Assembly (NCBI GenBank): GCA_039026235.1
Contig: JBCCMQ010000009.1
Coordinates: forward strand, 102,533-166,532
Length of the DNA stretch: 64,000 nucleotides
Origin: JBCCMQ01 sp039026235
Lineage (GTDB): Bacteria; Pseudomonadota; Alphaproteobacteria; Rhodobacterales; Rhodobacteraceae
Direction of reading: 5' to 3'
The number at the start of each line of letters is the position of its first letter. Within the stretch, counting starts at the first letter, position 1. The notes under the pieces were generated by a model that was given only the letters and a program-made list of their open reading frames with translations, was not told the origin of the DNA and did no database searches. A program made the translations under genes and the position numbers. This document shows positions 24,083-33,093 of this stretch, piece after piece.

Positions 24083-25135
24083 CTAATTAGGCAAGAGCCG
24101 ACCTTGCGTCAGGTCATGGGCCTTGCGCATGACGGTCGGCAGATCGCCCGGCGAAAATTTCTCGGCCGTAACAAACGTACCCCGGTTGGGAACCACGTCT
24201 TCGACCACGGCGGCTGAGACGGAAAGCCGCAGGTGAAAATGGGTGAAGGTGTGCCGCACCTCTCCCGGAAGAAGCTGCCAGTCACCCGTGGCCGGGGGTA
24301 GTGTCGGGCTGGGCCGCTGTTCGCTCCACTCCGTACCGGGCCAGCCCAGCATGCCACCGAGAAGCCCACGCTCGGGCCGTCGTTCCAGCAACCATGCGCC
24401 GTCTTTTCGCTGCGCGACCCAGATATGGCCAAGCCGCACCGGCTTGGGCTTTTTGGGCGTCTTCTTAGGGAGCTCGGGCGCCGTGCCGGCACGCCTTCCG
24501 GCGCAGGGGGCCTGCCAAGGGCAGATTCCGCAGGCCGGCTGGCGTGGACTGCAGATCGTTGCCCCCAGATCCATGACTGCCTGCGCATAATTTCCTGGCT
24601 CGTAATCTGGCGTCAGTCCGCCTGCGAGCCGGGTCAGGTCCGCTTTTGAGGCTGGAAGTGGGTCGTGTACGTCAAACAGCCGCGCCATCACGCGTTCCAC
24701 GTTTCCGTCGACCACGGTTTCTTTTTGATCAAACGCGATGGCCGCGATTGCGGCCGCCGTGTAGGGCCCGACACCGGGGAGTTCAATCAAGGCGTCCCGG
24801 CTTGCCGGGAACCTTCCTTGGTGTTGCGCCACGACCATGCGGGCGCATTTCAATAGGTTCCTCGCGCGGGCGTAATAGCCAAGGCCGGCCCACGCCGCCA
24901 TCACATCCCCATCTTCAGCTGCCGCAAGGTCACCGACGGTTGGCCAGCGCGTCACGAACTTAAGGAAGTAGTCTTTGACCGCCGCAACGGTCGTCTGCTG
25001 CAGCATGATCTCGCTCAGCCAGACGTGATAAGGATCCGGTGTAACTCCGGCACGCCGGTTTTGCGGTGACACGCGCCAGGGAAGCGTGCGGGCATGGTCC
25101 GAATACCAGTCCAATAGATCGGACGGATGCGGCAT
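24083..25135 (-). CDS. mutY: A/G-specific adenine DNA glycosylase
   Basis: 350 residues. The catalytic domain has WLSEIMLQQTTVAAV, the helix-hairpin-helix LIELPGVGPYTAAAIAAIAF, VVDGNVERVMARLF, and the iron-sulfur cluster cysteines CSPRQPACGICPWQAPC (C-x6-C-x2-C-x5-C). A C-terminal NUDIX-like domain (from about 230) recognises 8-oxoguanine. It removes adenine mispaired with 8-oxoG. The start at 25135 is preferred, though the frame stays open to 25174. It is divergent from the DUF721 gene, an arrangement conserved in the group. Confidence 0.94.
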   Translation of the reverse strand: MPHPSDLLDWYSDHARTLPWRVSPQNRRAGVTPDPYHVWLSEIMLQQTTVAAVKDYFLKFVTRWPTVGDLAAAEDGDVMAAWAGLGYYARARNLLKCARMVVAQHQGRFPASRDALIELPGVGPYTAAAIAAIAFDQKETVVDGNVERVMARLFDVHDPLPASKADLTRLAGGLTPDYEPGNYAQAVMDLGATICSPRQPACGICPWQAPCAGRRAGTAPELPKKTPKKPKPVRLGHIWVAQRKDGAWLLERRPERGLLGGMLGWPGTEWSEQRPSPTLPPATGDWQLLPGEVRHTFTHFHLRLSVSAAVVEDVVPNRGTFVTAEKFSPGDLPTVMRKAHDLTQGRLLPN

Positions 25136-25231
25136 TGGCGACGTTTCACGCACCTGTGACAGACCTGTTACCACGCTTTCGGGTTTCTCCTGACGCGAAC
25201 TTGGCTAGACTGACAATATTACACACAGCAG

Positions 25232-25771
25232 ATGGACAAGCTGGTCGTGAAGTCAACGCCTCAAAAGACGAAAGCACGCCGCAGACGCGGTTTTGAGCGT
25301 GCGGGCGTCCTGGTGGCCGATGAGGTGAGATTGGCGGCGGAAGACCGCGGTTTTACAAGCAGCCGAGTTTTGACCCACTGGGAAGAAATCGCCGGTCCGG
25401 ACCTTTCCGCAGCCACAAGGCCCGTGAAAGTGTCCTATGGCCGTGACGGGATCGGTGCGACGCTGACTGTTCTGACGACCGGGTCGTTTGCACCAGTATT
25501 GCAGGCCGAGTTAGAGCGCCTGAAGGGACGCGTGAATGCCTGCTACGGGTATGCCGCCGTCTCGAAGATCCGGATAACCCAGACCGCGCCTTCGGGATTT
25601 GCCGAAGCGCAGGCGCAGTTCTCCGGCAAGACACAAGAACCTTCCCCGCGGGTGCAAAGCAATCGTCATCGCAAAGAAGCGCGCGCGGCCAGTTCCAGCG
25701 TTACCGACCAAGGCCTGCGCGAGGCATTGGAAACGCTGGGTGCCAACATACTTGAACGCAAGACGCGATAA
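25232..25771 (+). CDS. DUF721 (DciA-like) protein
   Basis: 179 residues. The N-terminal part, RRRGFERAGVLVADEVRLAAEDRGFTSSRVLTHWEEIAGPDLSAATRPVKV, is the DUF721 domain, with a KH-like fold shared with DciA, the replicative-helicase operator of many bacteria. The C-terminal ~60 residues are low-complexity and basic, ending in a short helix. Alphaproteobacterial members sit between mutY and dsbA as here. A helicase-loading role is possible by family, but is unproven for this branch. Confidence 0.85.
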   Translation: MDKLVVKSTPQKTKARRRRGFERAGVLVADEVRLAAEDRGFTSSRVLTHWEEIAGPDLSAATRPVKVSYGRDGIGATLTVLTTGSFAPVLQAELERLKGRVNACYGYAAVSKIRITQTAPSGFAEAQAQFSGKTQEPSPRVQSNRHRKEARAASSSVTDQGLREALETLGANILERKTR

Positions 25772-25783
25772 ACGGGATCTGAC

Positions 25784-26410
25784 ATGACAAGACTCTTTTC
25801 CGCCATGACGGCCTTTGCAGTGGTAACACTGATCGGTCTGGCAACGCTGCCGAGCGCAACTTTGGCACAGGATGTGGACACATCGGGCGTGCTTGAAATG
25901 ACGATGGGCGACCCCGAGGCGCCTGTGACGGTGATTGAGTATGCATCCTTCACCTGCCCGCACTGCAGGTCGTTTCATGAGGGCAACTTCAAGAAGCTGA
26001 AGGCTGACTACATCGACACGGGCAAGGTGCACTTCATCTACCGAGAGGTTTACTTTGACCGTCCCGGCCTTTGGGCAGCCATGGTCGCGCGTTGCGGCGG
26101 ACCGGAGCGCTTCTTCGGCCTCACGGATCTGATCTACGCCCAGCAGAGTGAATGGGCGGGTTCGGGCGATCCAACCCAGATCGCAGGTGCGCTGCGTCGC
26201 ATCGGCAAGACCGGGGGTCTGACGGACGAACAGCTGGACGTCTGCCTGAGTGATGCCGACAAAGCCCAGGCCATGGTCACACTTTACCAGCAGAACGCCG
26301 AAGAACACGGCATCCGTTCGACACCGTCATTCGTGATCAACGGAGAGACATATCGAAACATGTCATACTCGGAGTTTCAGTCGATCCTTGACGAGGCGGC
26401 CGCCGGCTAA
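25784..26410 (+). CDS. DsbA-family thiol:disulfide oxidoreductase
   Basis: 208 residues with a signal peptide (ending PSATLAQ) and a thioredoxin fold with inserted helices. The active site FTCPHCRSFHEGNF carries CPHC, the DsbA dipeptide, near residue 64. The cis-proline loop is IRSTPSFVINGETY. It would introduce or shuffle disulfides in periplasmic proteins. It lies 12 bases after the DUF721 gene in a conserved order. Its end overlaps the convergent lpxK gene by four bases. Confidence 0.9.
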   Translation: MTRLFSAMTAFAVVTLIGLATLPSATLAQDVDTSGVLEMTMGDPEAPVTVIEYASFTCPHCRSFHEGNFKKLKADYIDTGKVHFIYREVYFDRPGLWAAMVARCGGPERFFGLTDLIYAQQSEWAGSGDPTQIAGALRRIGKTGGLTDEQLDVCLSDADKAQAMVTLYQQNAEEHGIRSTPSFVINGETYRNMSYSEFQSILDEAAAG

Positions 26411-27390
26411 GCGAACAGTCGATCAAGGGCCGCGTCGAGCGGCCCCTGATCGGCCCAATTTAAGCGAACGGGCAACGTCAGAATCTGCCGCCTCAGGTGG
26501 GTCGGCAATCGTACAGCATCTTTTTCCGTAGTAACCAGTTGTGCATTCATGCGCTGCGCCTCAGCCGTAAGTCGCGCCAGAAGGCGCGAGGTCAGGGGCT
26601 GGTGGTCGTCAAGCGACTGTGCGCCACAAAGGTCAGCACCGAGGGCGCGGAGGGTTCGAAAGAACCTGTCCGGATTGGCAATTCCGGCGAAGGCATAGGC
26701 GCGCATACCGGCCCAAGCCATACCCGTTGCCAAAGGCTCTAGGGCTGCTTCTAGAACCGGAAGATCACCAAACTGGTCATGCCAATCCGCTATAAACGCC
26801 CCACGGTAGTCCGGCGCGCCGACCACGGAGATGAGGTTCGCACGTTTGAGTCCGGCGGCGACCGGTTCGCGCAGGGGCCCGGCCGGTAGCACGCGCCTGT
26901 TCCCAAAATTCCTCTGGGCATCTACGACCAGAACAGAGAGATCCTTGAGGACCGAAGGGTTCTGAAATCCGTCATCCATTACGATAACATCCGCGCCCTT
27001 GGCGGCTTCCAAAGCGCCAGCACCCCGGTCGCGGGAAACCCAGACCGGCGCGAAGGCGGAAAGCAAGAGGGGCTCATCTCCTACGTCATCGGCGTTGTGG
27101 CGTTCCGGATCGACCAGCACAGGGCCGCCAAGGCTGCCGCCATAGCCACGGCTAAGAACCGCTGGCTTCAATCCACGATCTTGGAGCACGCCCAGCAGCG
27201 CCATAACGGTCGGCGTCTTGCCAGCGCCTCCCACGGTCAGGTTACCGACGCAAATGACAGGAACTTCTGGCCGTACGCCTCGCGCCCTGGCCAGCCGTCG
27301 GGCGGTGACACCTGCATAAATCCCGCCCAGCGGAGCGAGCATTCGCGACGCAAGGCTGTCGCGTCGATACCAGAACGCCGGCGCCCGCAT
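26407..27390 (-). CDS. lpxK: Tetraacyldisaccharide 4'-kinase, lipid A biosynthesis
   Basis: 327 residues from the ATG at 27390. The N-terminal MRAPAFWYRRDSLASRMLAPLGGIY is the membrane-associated helix of LpxK. The Walker A is GNLTVGGAGKTP near residue 50, and VIVMDDGFQNPSVLKD is the Walker B/catalytic stretch. It phosphorylates the lipid A precursor at the 4' position. The start overlaps the stop of waaA (ATGA), so lipid A phosphorylation and Kdo addition are co-expressed. The longer open frame to 27471 lies inside waaA and is not used. Confidence 0.94.
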   Translation of the reverse strand: MRAPAFWYRRDSLASRMLAPLGGIYAGVTARRLARARGVRPEVPVICVGNLTVGGAGKTPTVMALLGVLQDRGLKPAVLSRGYGGSLGGPVLVDPERHNADDVGDEPLLLSAFAPVWVSRDRGAGALEAAKGADVIVMDDGFQNPSVLKDLSVLVVDAQRNFGNRRVLPAGPLREPVAAGLKRANLISVVGAPDYRGAFIADWHDQFGDLPVLEAALEPLATGMAWAGMRAYAFAGIANPDRFFRTLRALGADLCGAQSLDDHQPLTSRLLARLTAEAQRMNAQLVTTEKDAVRLPTHLRRQILTLPVRLNWADQGPLDAALDRLFA

Positions 27391-28673
27391 CAGCCTTCCC
27401 GGTAAAGCTGCGACAGCAGCATATCCTTGGCCTGATCCGTCACTTCCGCGCCGGACGAACACACGTCCCACGCGGCATGGGCCATGGCCGCCGCCTTGTG
27501 CGGCGCAAGTAGTGTGGCGATTGCATTGAAGAGATCCGGACCGCTGCGTACCAGCCTAGCTGCGTTGGCATTGGCCAGCCGATCATAAATTTCCATAAAG
27601 TTGGTCACATGCGGCCCATGCAGGATTGCAGAGCCAAGCGCAGCGGGCTCGAACGGATTGTGACCCCCGATCTGGACTAGCGAACCGCCGACAAAGCTGA
27701 TGGGTGCGATGCGATACCAAAGTCCCAACTCACCCAATGTATCAGCAATGTAGATCTGGGTTTCAGGATCAAGCGGATCGTTGTTTGAACGGCGGGCAAT
27801 GCGCCAGCCCTTGTTCGAGATCATGGTGTCCAGTTCCTCACCGCGCTCGGGGTGTCTGGGCACCAAGATCAGCAGGTTCCGGGGAGACCGCCGAAGAACC
27901 CGTTCGTGCGCCTCAAGGACGATCTCGTCTTCACCCGGGTGGGTCGATGCCGCAAGCCATGTGGGCCGGTTGCCGATCAGGCCGGTCATGCGCGTGCGTT
28001 CCGCTTCGTCGCAGGGCAGGGCGGCGGATCCCTCTTTCAGCGTTCCGGTGACCGTCATGCGGTCTTCGGGAAGCCCGAGGTCCTTCAGGAAATTACCCGA
28101 CTGAGTGTCTTGCACATGGGCCATTGCAAACAGACCAAGCAGGTGTCGCGAAGAGCCACGCAACCATCGCCAGACGCGATGTGACCGGCTGGACATGCGA
28201 CCGTTTATCAACACCATTGGGATTTCTCGGGCATGGGTTTCGCACATCAGATTTGGCCAGAACTCGCTTTCCGTCCAAACCGCCAGATCCGGGCGCCAGT
28301 GATCCAGAAACCGCGTGACAAAGGGGCGGATATCGATCGGTATGTACTGGTGAATGGCCGTTGCGGGCAGTCTCCGCTCTAGTATGCGTGCAGATGTCAC
28401 GGTCCCGGTCGTCACCATGAATGAGATCGCTTCGTCTTCTTCGCCCAACCGTCGGATAAGTTCGAGTATTGAAAGCGCCTCACCGACCGATGCCGCGTGA
28501 AACCAAATAAGATCACCCGCTGGCCTTTCCACGCCAGCTATGCCGCGCCGTTCATTGATGCGCAGGCGGTCTTCCTTTTCGGATTTCAGCCGCCTGGCAA
28601 GTGTCCGCTCTGCATATCGCAGCCCGCGCCGGGTAAGCGCTCGGTAAAGCCCCAGTGCCAAAGCGGGCGCCAT
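27390..28673 (-). CDS. waaA: 3-deoxy-D-manno-octulosonic acid (Kdo) transferase
   Basis: 427 residues, a GT-B glycosyltransferase of the KdtA family. Recognisable pieces are LIWFHAASVGEALSILELI, FMVTTGTVTSARIL, HQYIPIDIRPFVTRFLDHWRPDLAVWTESEFWPN, WLAASTHPGEDEIVLEAH and SFVGGSLVQIGGHNPFEPAALG, the conserved donor-binding region. An N-terminal hydrophobic helix anchors it in the inner membrane. It adds Kdo to lipid IVA. It is followed by lpxK with a 4-base overlap and preceded, 11 bases away, by the DUF4170 gene. Confidence 0.94.
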   Translation of the reverse strand: MAPALALGLYRALTRRGLRYAERTLARRLKSEKEDRLRINERRGIAGVERPAGDLIWFHAASVGEALSILELIRRLGEEDEAISFMVTTGTVTSARILERRLPATAIHQYIPIDIRPFVTRFLDHWRPDLAVWTESEFWPNLMCETHAREIPMVLINGRMSSRSHRVWRWLRGSSRHLLGLFAMAHVQDTQSGNFLKDLGLPEDRMTVTGTLKEGSAALPCDEAERTRMTGLIGNRPTWLAASTHPGEDEIVLEAHERVLRRSPRNLLILVPRHPERGEELDTMISNKGWRIARRSNNDPLDPETQIYIADTLGELGLWYRIAPISFVGGSLVQIGGHNPFEPAALGSAILHGPHVTNFMEIYDRLANANAARLVRSGPDLFNAIATLLAPHKAAAMAHAAWDVCSSGAEVTDQAKDMLLSQLYREG

Positions 28674-28684
28674 TTGGCCGTTTC

Positions 28685-28930
28685 CTAACTACCCAGCTCT
28701 TCCGTTGGGGATGCCGCCGCCTCTTCATCCCGAAGGCGGTGCAAATGGGCGATGTAATAGCGCGTGTGCGCATTATCGACGGTGCGCTGCGCTTCCGATT
28801 TCCACGCGTTGTATGCGGCTTGATAGTTCGGAAAAATACCGACAACGTGCAGATCGTCCACGTTCTTGAAGACGTTTTGTGAAGGATCGACGAGTTCGCC
28901 GCCGAAAACGAGATGAAGCCGCTGTGTCAT
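28685..28930 (-). CDS. DUF4170 small protein
   Basis: 81 residues, soluble, no signal. The core LHLVFGGELVDPSQNVFKNVDDLHVVGIFPNYQAAYNAWKSEAQRTVDNAHTRYYIAHLHRL is the DUF4170 family, a short conserved alphaproteobacterial protein that regularly sits just upstream of waaA. Function is unknown. The genomic link to lipid A genes suggests an accessory role in envelope synthesis, which is inference. Confidence 0.85.
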   Translation of the reverse strand: MTQRLHLVFGGELVDPSQNVFKNVDDLHVVGIFPNYQAAYNAWKSEAQRTVDNAHTRYYIAHLHRLRDEEAAASPTEELGS

Positions 28931-29016
28931 TGCATGCTCTGAACTGAATGCGATGGGCGCAGCCTAGCTATTGCCAAGTGGCGGTCAAGCTGAACGTCCC
29001 GCCGCTATCGGCCCGA

Positions 29017-29793
29017 TTAGGCCAAAAGGTCGCGCAGTGATGCCTGGAGCGTCGCGTTCGCAGCAATTATCCCCCGGGTTTTCGGCACCGGCGCGTTGAA
29101 GCGCAAATCGCCGCCGTATCGGTCAGTCACTGTGCCACTTGCCGATGCGGCAATCAGTGCGCCGGCCGCGATGTCCCATTCCCAAGCGTCTCGAAGCGTC
29201 ATCATGGCGTCAAAACGACCCTCGGCAACCAGGGTAATTCTGTACGCAAGAGACGTTCTGAAATGTCTCTCGATCCCGGGTGGCTTGCCGTCGCGCCAAT
29301 GGGCCGGGTCAAGACTGGGTCGTGTCGCAAGGACCTTCGCACCTTCGGCCGTGGCGCCCTGCGAAACCCGGATCTCTTGCCCGTTCAGGGTTGCCGCACC
29401 ACCGCGCGTAGCGGCGTAAAGCTTTTCGCGAATCGGCAGATAGACGACGCCCGCCACAGGCTGACCGTCTTCCACAATCGCGATGGAAACGGCCCACGTG
29501 CGCTCACCCGCCGCAAAGGCACGCGTGCCGTCAATGGGGTCCACCACGAAGACGCGACGCTTACTCAAACGATCAGGATTGTCCGGTGTCTCCTCCGATA
29601 GCCAACCGTGGTCGGGCCGCGCCTGGACAAGAAAATTGTGCAGGTGCGCATCGACCGCAAGATCGGCCTCGGTCACAGGTCCAGCGCCATCGGACTTTTG
29701 CCAGACCTCGGGATCTTTGCGCCAATGGTCCGAAGCGATCTTTCCTGCCGTGCGTGCCGCTTCGGTTAGGAGCGCGAGGTCACTCGCCGCCAA
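29017..29793 (-). CDS. Inositol monophosphatase/3'(2'),5'-bisphosphate nucleotidase family protein (CysQ-like)
   Basis: About 258 residues from a TTG at 29793 that overlaps the end of pmbA. Metal and phosphate motifs are complete: GPVTEADLAVD, WLSEETPDNP, the signature VVDPIDGTRAF near residue 90 and DAWEWDIAAGALI near 205. These lithium-sensitive phosphatases act on inositol phosphates or on PAP/PAPS, and CysQ-type PAP removal is a common annotation for this gene next to pmbA. The exact substrate cannot be told. An ATG at 29853 is in frame but its first ~20 residues lack homology and lie in pmbA. Confidence 0.82.
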   Translation of the reverse strand: MAASDLALLTEAARTAGKIASDHWRKDPEVWQKSDGAGPVTEADLAVDAHLHNFLVQARPDHGWLSEETPDNPDRLSKRRVFVVDPIDGTRAFAAGERTWAVSIAIVEDGQPVAGVVYLPIREKLYAATRGGAATLNGQEIRVSQGATAEGAKVLATRPSLDPAHWRDGKPPGIERHFRTSLAYRITLVAEGRFDAMMTLRDAWEWDIAAGALIAASASGTVTDRYGGDLRFNAPVPKTRGIIAANATLQASLRDLLA

Positions 29794-31129
29794 TCGTGAG
29801 CCCTTCGACCAGAAGCGATGGCACCACACGGGACAAATGCGCACGGGCGTCATTTGCAGGGGTCAGCCGCCCCATCATCTCAAGAAGATTGCCGCCAATG
29901 GTGCATTCGTTGACGGGATACTGGATTTCGCCGCCTTCCACCCAAAAGCCCGAAGCGCCACGCGAATAGTCGCCTGTCGTAGGGTTGATCGAGGCCCCGA
30001 TAAGCGACGTGATCAGAAGACCCGTGCCCATGTCGGCAAGCAGATCGGCGCGCGACCCATCCCCTTGCGTCATGGTTATGTTTGACAGCGACGGCGCGGG
30101 CGGTGATGCCGTCCCGCGCGCGGCATTGGCCGTGGGCGACAGTCCCAGTTGCCGAGCGGTCGAAAGATCCAGTGTCCATCCCAGCAACACCCCGTCTTTC
30201 ACGATATCTCGCCGGCCTGTCCGAAGACCCTCGGCGTCGAAAGGGCGGGAACCGCCGACGCGGGGGCGGTGGGGCTCTTCGGTCACTTCCATGCCCTTGG
30301 GCATGACCGACGTGTTCATAGAGTCGCGCAACCACGATGCCCCGCGGGCTACGGATGTACCACTTGCCGCCTGCAATAAATGGCCCAGAAGACCCGCAGC
30401 GATGCGTTCATCATAAACAACCGGGAACGCGCCGGTTGGCGGTTTGCGGGCGCCGGCGCGTGCCAACGCCCGTTCGGCGGCCTTGTTGCCTATGTCTTCG
30501 GCTGACCGCAGGTCGCCGCCAAAGATGCGGCTGTCAAAATCATAGTCTTTGTCCATGCCCGTGCCGGAGCCGATGATCGCAATGCAACTTCGGCTTTGGG
30601 ACGTGCGCCTGTATCCACCGCTGAACCCGTTGGTCGCGGCCAGATGCATATTCCATTTTCCGTATCCCGCACTGGCCAGTTCAACCTGCGAGATGCTGCC
30701 ATGGCCCAATGCAGCGTCTTCGGCCGTTCGTGCGACGGCCTCAAGATGTCCGGGCTCGGGTTCTGGTCCGTCGTCGGCCAACTCAAGATCAGTCGCACTT
30801 CTGACTGGGGACAAATCGGACGTTTCCGCCAGGCCGACATAAGGATCCTCAGGTGCTTCGCGCGCCATGGCGACCGCTCTCTCGGCGATTTCCGAAAGGG
30901 TTTTTACGCTGCGGTCCGACGCGGAAATGCAGGCCTGCCTGCGACCGACCAAGACCCTCAATCCGACGTCGATCCCCTCTGCACGTTCTGCTTTTTCCAA
31001 TGCTCCGGCACGGACATCGACAGAGATCGAAGTCCCTTCGATCACCAAAGCATCTGCAGCGTCGGCCCCGGCTTTCTTGGCCGCCCGAAGGGCTGCTTCG
31101 GCGACTTCGGACAGGTCATTTGAAGGCAT
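29780..31129 (-). CDS. pmbA: TldE/PmbA-type protease subunit
   Basis: 449 residues, the TldD/PmbA family. Visible elements are DVRAGALEKAERAEGIDVGLRVLVGRRQACISASD at the N-terminus and GTASPPAPSLSNITMTQGDGSRADLLADMGTGLLITSLIGASINPTTGDYSRGASGFWVEGGEIQYPVNECTIGGNLLEM at the C-terminus. Like TldE, it lacks the HExxxH zinc motif of the TldD partner. The TldD/E pair is a metalloprotease for unfolded peptides and some modified peptides. No tldD lies in the window. The end overlaps the CysQ-like start. Confidence 0.92.
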   Translation of the reverse strand: MPSNDLSEVAEAALRAAKKAGADAADALVIEGTSISVDVRAGALEKAERAEGIDVGLRVLVGRRQACISASDRSVKTLSEIAERAVAMAREAPEDPYVGLAETSDLSPVRSATDLELADDGPEPEPGHLEAVARTAEDAALGHGSISQVELASAGYGKWNMHLAATNGFSGGYRRTSQSRSCIAIIGSGTGMDKDYDFDSRIFGGDLRSAEDIGNKAAERALARAGARKPPTGAFPVVYDERIAAGLLGHLLQAASGTSVARGASWLRDSMNTSVMPKGMEVTEEPHRPRVGGSRPFDAEGLRTGRRDIVKDGVLLGWTLDLSTARQLGLSPTANAARGTASPPAPSLSNITMTQGDGSRADLLADMGTGLLITSLIGASINPTTGDYSRGASGFWVEGGEIQYPVNECTIGGNLLEMMGRLTPANDARAHLSRVVPSLLVEGLTIGGE

Positions 31130-31194
31130 CTTATCTCGCTCTTGGATGGCTGTTGTCGCGTCAAAGCGACACCAGCCCGGGTGCAGGTGGGCAG

Positions 31195-32721
31195 TTAGCG
31201 GATGCGCTGTCCGTTGGCAAATATAGCGCCGTCGGCATCGATTTCGATCTTCGACATCATGGTGTCCGGCCCGCTGCCCGGCGTCGCGAACATGCCCAGC
31301 ATCATCTGGCCCATCATTGCCTGTTCCTCGGGAAGAAGACCTATAGCGGTGAGGTTCTGCATCAGGCCGTTCACCCCGGTGATCGTGAAATCAACCTGCC
31401 CGACCGGCTGCGGCGCGGGTCCGAATGCACCAACGCCGGAGTTGTCGATCGTAAACGCGCCATTGCCGGTAATTTCGGCCCCGGCGGCGGCGATGCGAAG
31501 CGAATCCAGTGTGAGCTCTTCCAACTCGCCCGGAGGCGTTGTCAGGCTCTCCGGTTGCAGGTTCGGATCCATGATGTCGATCAGCCAGCGTCCCTTACCG
31601 GACAGAGCGAGGGCAATATCGGCCGGATCCCTGGGCAACAGACCTTCCGCGTCGAACATTCCCCAAAGGCCGTCGGGGATTTCAATGGCGTTCAGATCCA
31701 AGCCAATGACCAGATCCCCGGCTTCGTCACTGGGGGAAAGCGGCATCGCGAACCGCGTGGCGGCGCCCGCGATGGACAGGGCAAGTTCAGGGAGTGGAAT
31801 CGCCGAACCCGAAATATTGAAATCAATGTCGCTGCTTCGCGAATTGTAGGTGACGCTGCCATCGCTCAACGCGCTTTCCACAAATCCGCTTTGCGCCGAC
31901 CCCACGAACTCCATCGCCTGGCCATCTTCTTCCATACGTACAGAGTAATTCGTCTCGCCAATCTTGGTTTCACTCGTGGCTGCGAACCCATCGGGCAATG
32001 TGCCAAAACCGGCACCAAAGCCCAGCAAACTTGAGGCCGAGCCCTCAGAGACAGTCGTAATATCGGCAATCGTGGCGTCGATATCGACAATTCCCGGATC
32101 TCCGTCCGGGTCTTCCGGATCAGGCACATTTGCCGATACGAGAAATGACAGGGTCCCGATTGAGAGATCCTGGGACACGACGCTGTCGGCGTCGGTGCCC
32201 GTGACCGCATAAAGCCCGGTGACGTCATCAAGTGAGAAACTGACGTCGGCCGGAACGCTTTGATCTGCGATCGAGAGCGATTGAAGATCGACCTCGACGG
32301 TCGGCGCGTCATAGGCGTAGGTCAGCGCGCCGGGTTCGCCGCTGACATTCATGCCAAGTTCGGGGTGGCGGATCTCCATGGTTAAATCTACGTTTTGCCC
32401 GTCGGTACCGGCCATCGAGACCGATACTGGATAGCTGTCCGAGAAAGCGTATTGCACACTTCCATCGCCAAGTTCGGTCAGCGTGATTTCGTCGATCAGC
32501 AATGTCACCTCGGCGTCCGGGACACTCAGCTCCGATTCAACACCCCGCAGCACAAGTTGGCCGCCGTCCTGCGTCGTCTCCGCCACTGTCAGCATCTGAC
32601 CGGCCTCGGCCGCCAGTGCCACGAACTCGTCCCAAACCTGTTGGGCCGTCAGATCCGCGTGGGCCGGAAATGCGATAAGCCCGAAGATGGGTGCGAGAGC
32701 GGTTCTGAAAGCTTGCTGCAT
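31195..32721 (-). CDS. DUF2125 domain exported protein
   Basis: 508 residues from the ATG at 32721. A signal peptide (MQQAFRTALAPIFGLIAFPAHA) is followed by a long, beta-rich, Asp/Ser/Thr-rich body that matches DUF2125, a family widespread in alphaproteobacteria and apparently periplasmic or envelope-associated. Segments such as DLTAQQVWDEFVALAAEAGQ, DVSFSLDDVTGLYAV and VDFTITGVNGLMQNLTAIGLLPEEQAMMGQMMLGMF are typical. The last of these resembles the repeated helix-strand units of AsmA-like lipid-handling proteins, but that is only an impression. The function is unknown. Confidence 0.75.
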   Translation of the reverse strand: MQQAFRTALAPIFGLIAFPAHADLTAQQVWDEFVALAAEAGQMLTVAETTQDGGQLVLRGVESELSVPDAEVTLLIDEITLTELGDGSVQYAFSDSYPVSVSMAGTDGQNVDLTMEIRHPELGMNVSGEPGALTYAYDAPTVEVDLQSLSIADQSVPADVSFSLDDVTGLYAVTGTDADSVVSQDLSIGTLSFLVSANVPDPEDPDGDPGIVDIDATIADITTVSEGSASSLLGFGAGFGTLPDGFAATSETKIGETNYSVRMEEDGQAMEFVGSAQSGFVESALSDGSVTYNSRSSDIDFNISGSAIPLPELALSIAGAATRFAMPLSPSDEAGDLVIGLDLNAIEIPDGLWGMFDAEGLLPRDPADIALALSGKGRWLIDIMDPNLQPESLTTPPGELEELTLDSLRIAAAGAEITGNGAFTIDNSGVGAFGPAPQPVGQVDFTITGVNGLMQNLTAIGLLPEEQAMMGQMMLGMFATPGSGPDTMMSKIEIDADGAIFANGQRIR

Positions 32722-32850
32722 GGGATGTCCCGTATGAATTGCGTCATCTAAATCTCGGGGGTCAGGCACAACAGGTCAACCGGTGAAGCGGCAATTGCGT
32801 TAAAAGATTGAATGCAGCGGGCGCGGGCCGAACGAAGAGAGGGTCGGTTA

Positions 32851-32927
32851 TGGCGGCCCCGAGAGGATTCGAACCTCTGGCCTACCGCTTAGGAGGCGGT
32901 CGCTCTATCCTGCTGAGCTACGGGGCC
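32851..32927 (-). tRNA. tRNA-Arg (anticodon CCT)
   Basis: The minus strand gives a complete 77-base cloverleaf including an encoded CCA: acceptor GGCCCCG pairs with CGGGGCC, the D-arm is AGCTCAGCAGGATAGAGC, the anticodon stem-loop is centred on CCT, and the T-arm has GGTTCGAATCC. It reads AGG codons. Confidence 0.96.
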
Positions 32928-33039
32928 ATTGCCGCGTCTCTGTTGCCATGCGACGGAACCGCTGTCTATCCCGCGCTGCGTCGCTGCCGAGGGATATTGG
33001 GATCTCACGGCGGTTTTGGCTTCCCGTCCCAAGGGAACG

Positions 33040-33046
33040 TTAACCA
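33040..33046 (+). promoter_or_regulatory. Possible CtrA half-site upstream of the RTX gene
   Basis: TTAACCA, 7 of 8 bases of the alphaproteobacterial CtrA half-site TTAACCAT, lies 48 bases before the RTX start. One half-site can occur by chance. Confidence 0.3.
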
Positions 33047-33093
33047 ACACCGGCGTATCCACATAGCGGTCATTGTCGAAACGCCGCTGGGAT

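Noticed and set aside
25511..26308. 265-residue minus-strand frame
   Set aside because: Antisense to the DUF721 and dsbA genes, no domain seen.
30853..32034. 393-residue plus-strand frame
   Set aside because: Antisense to pmbA and the DUF2125 gene.
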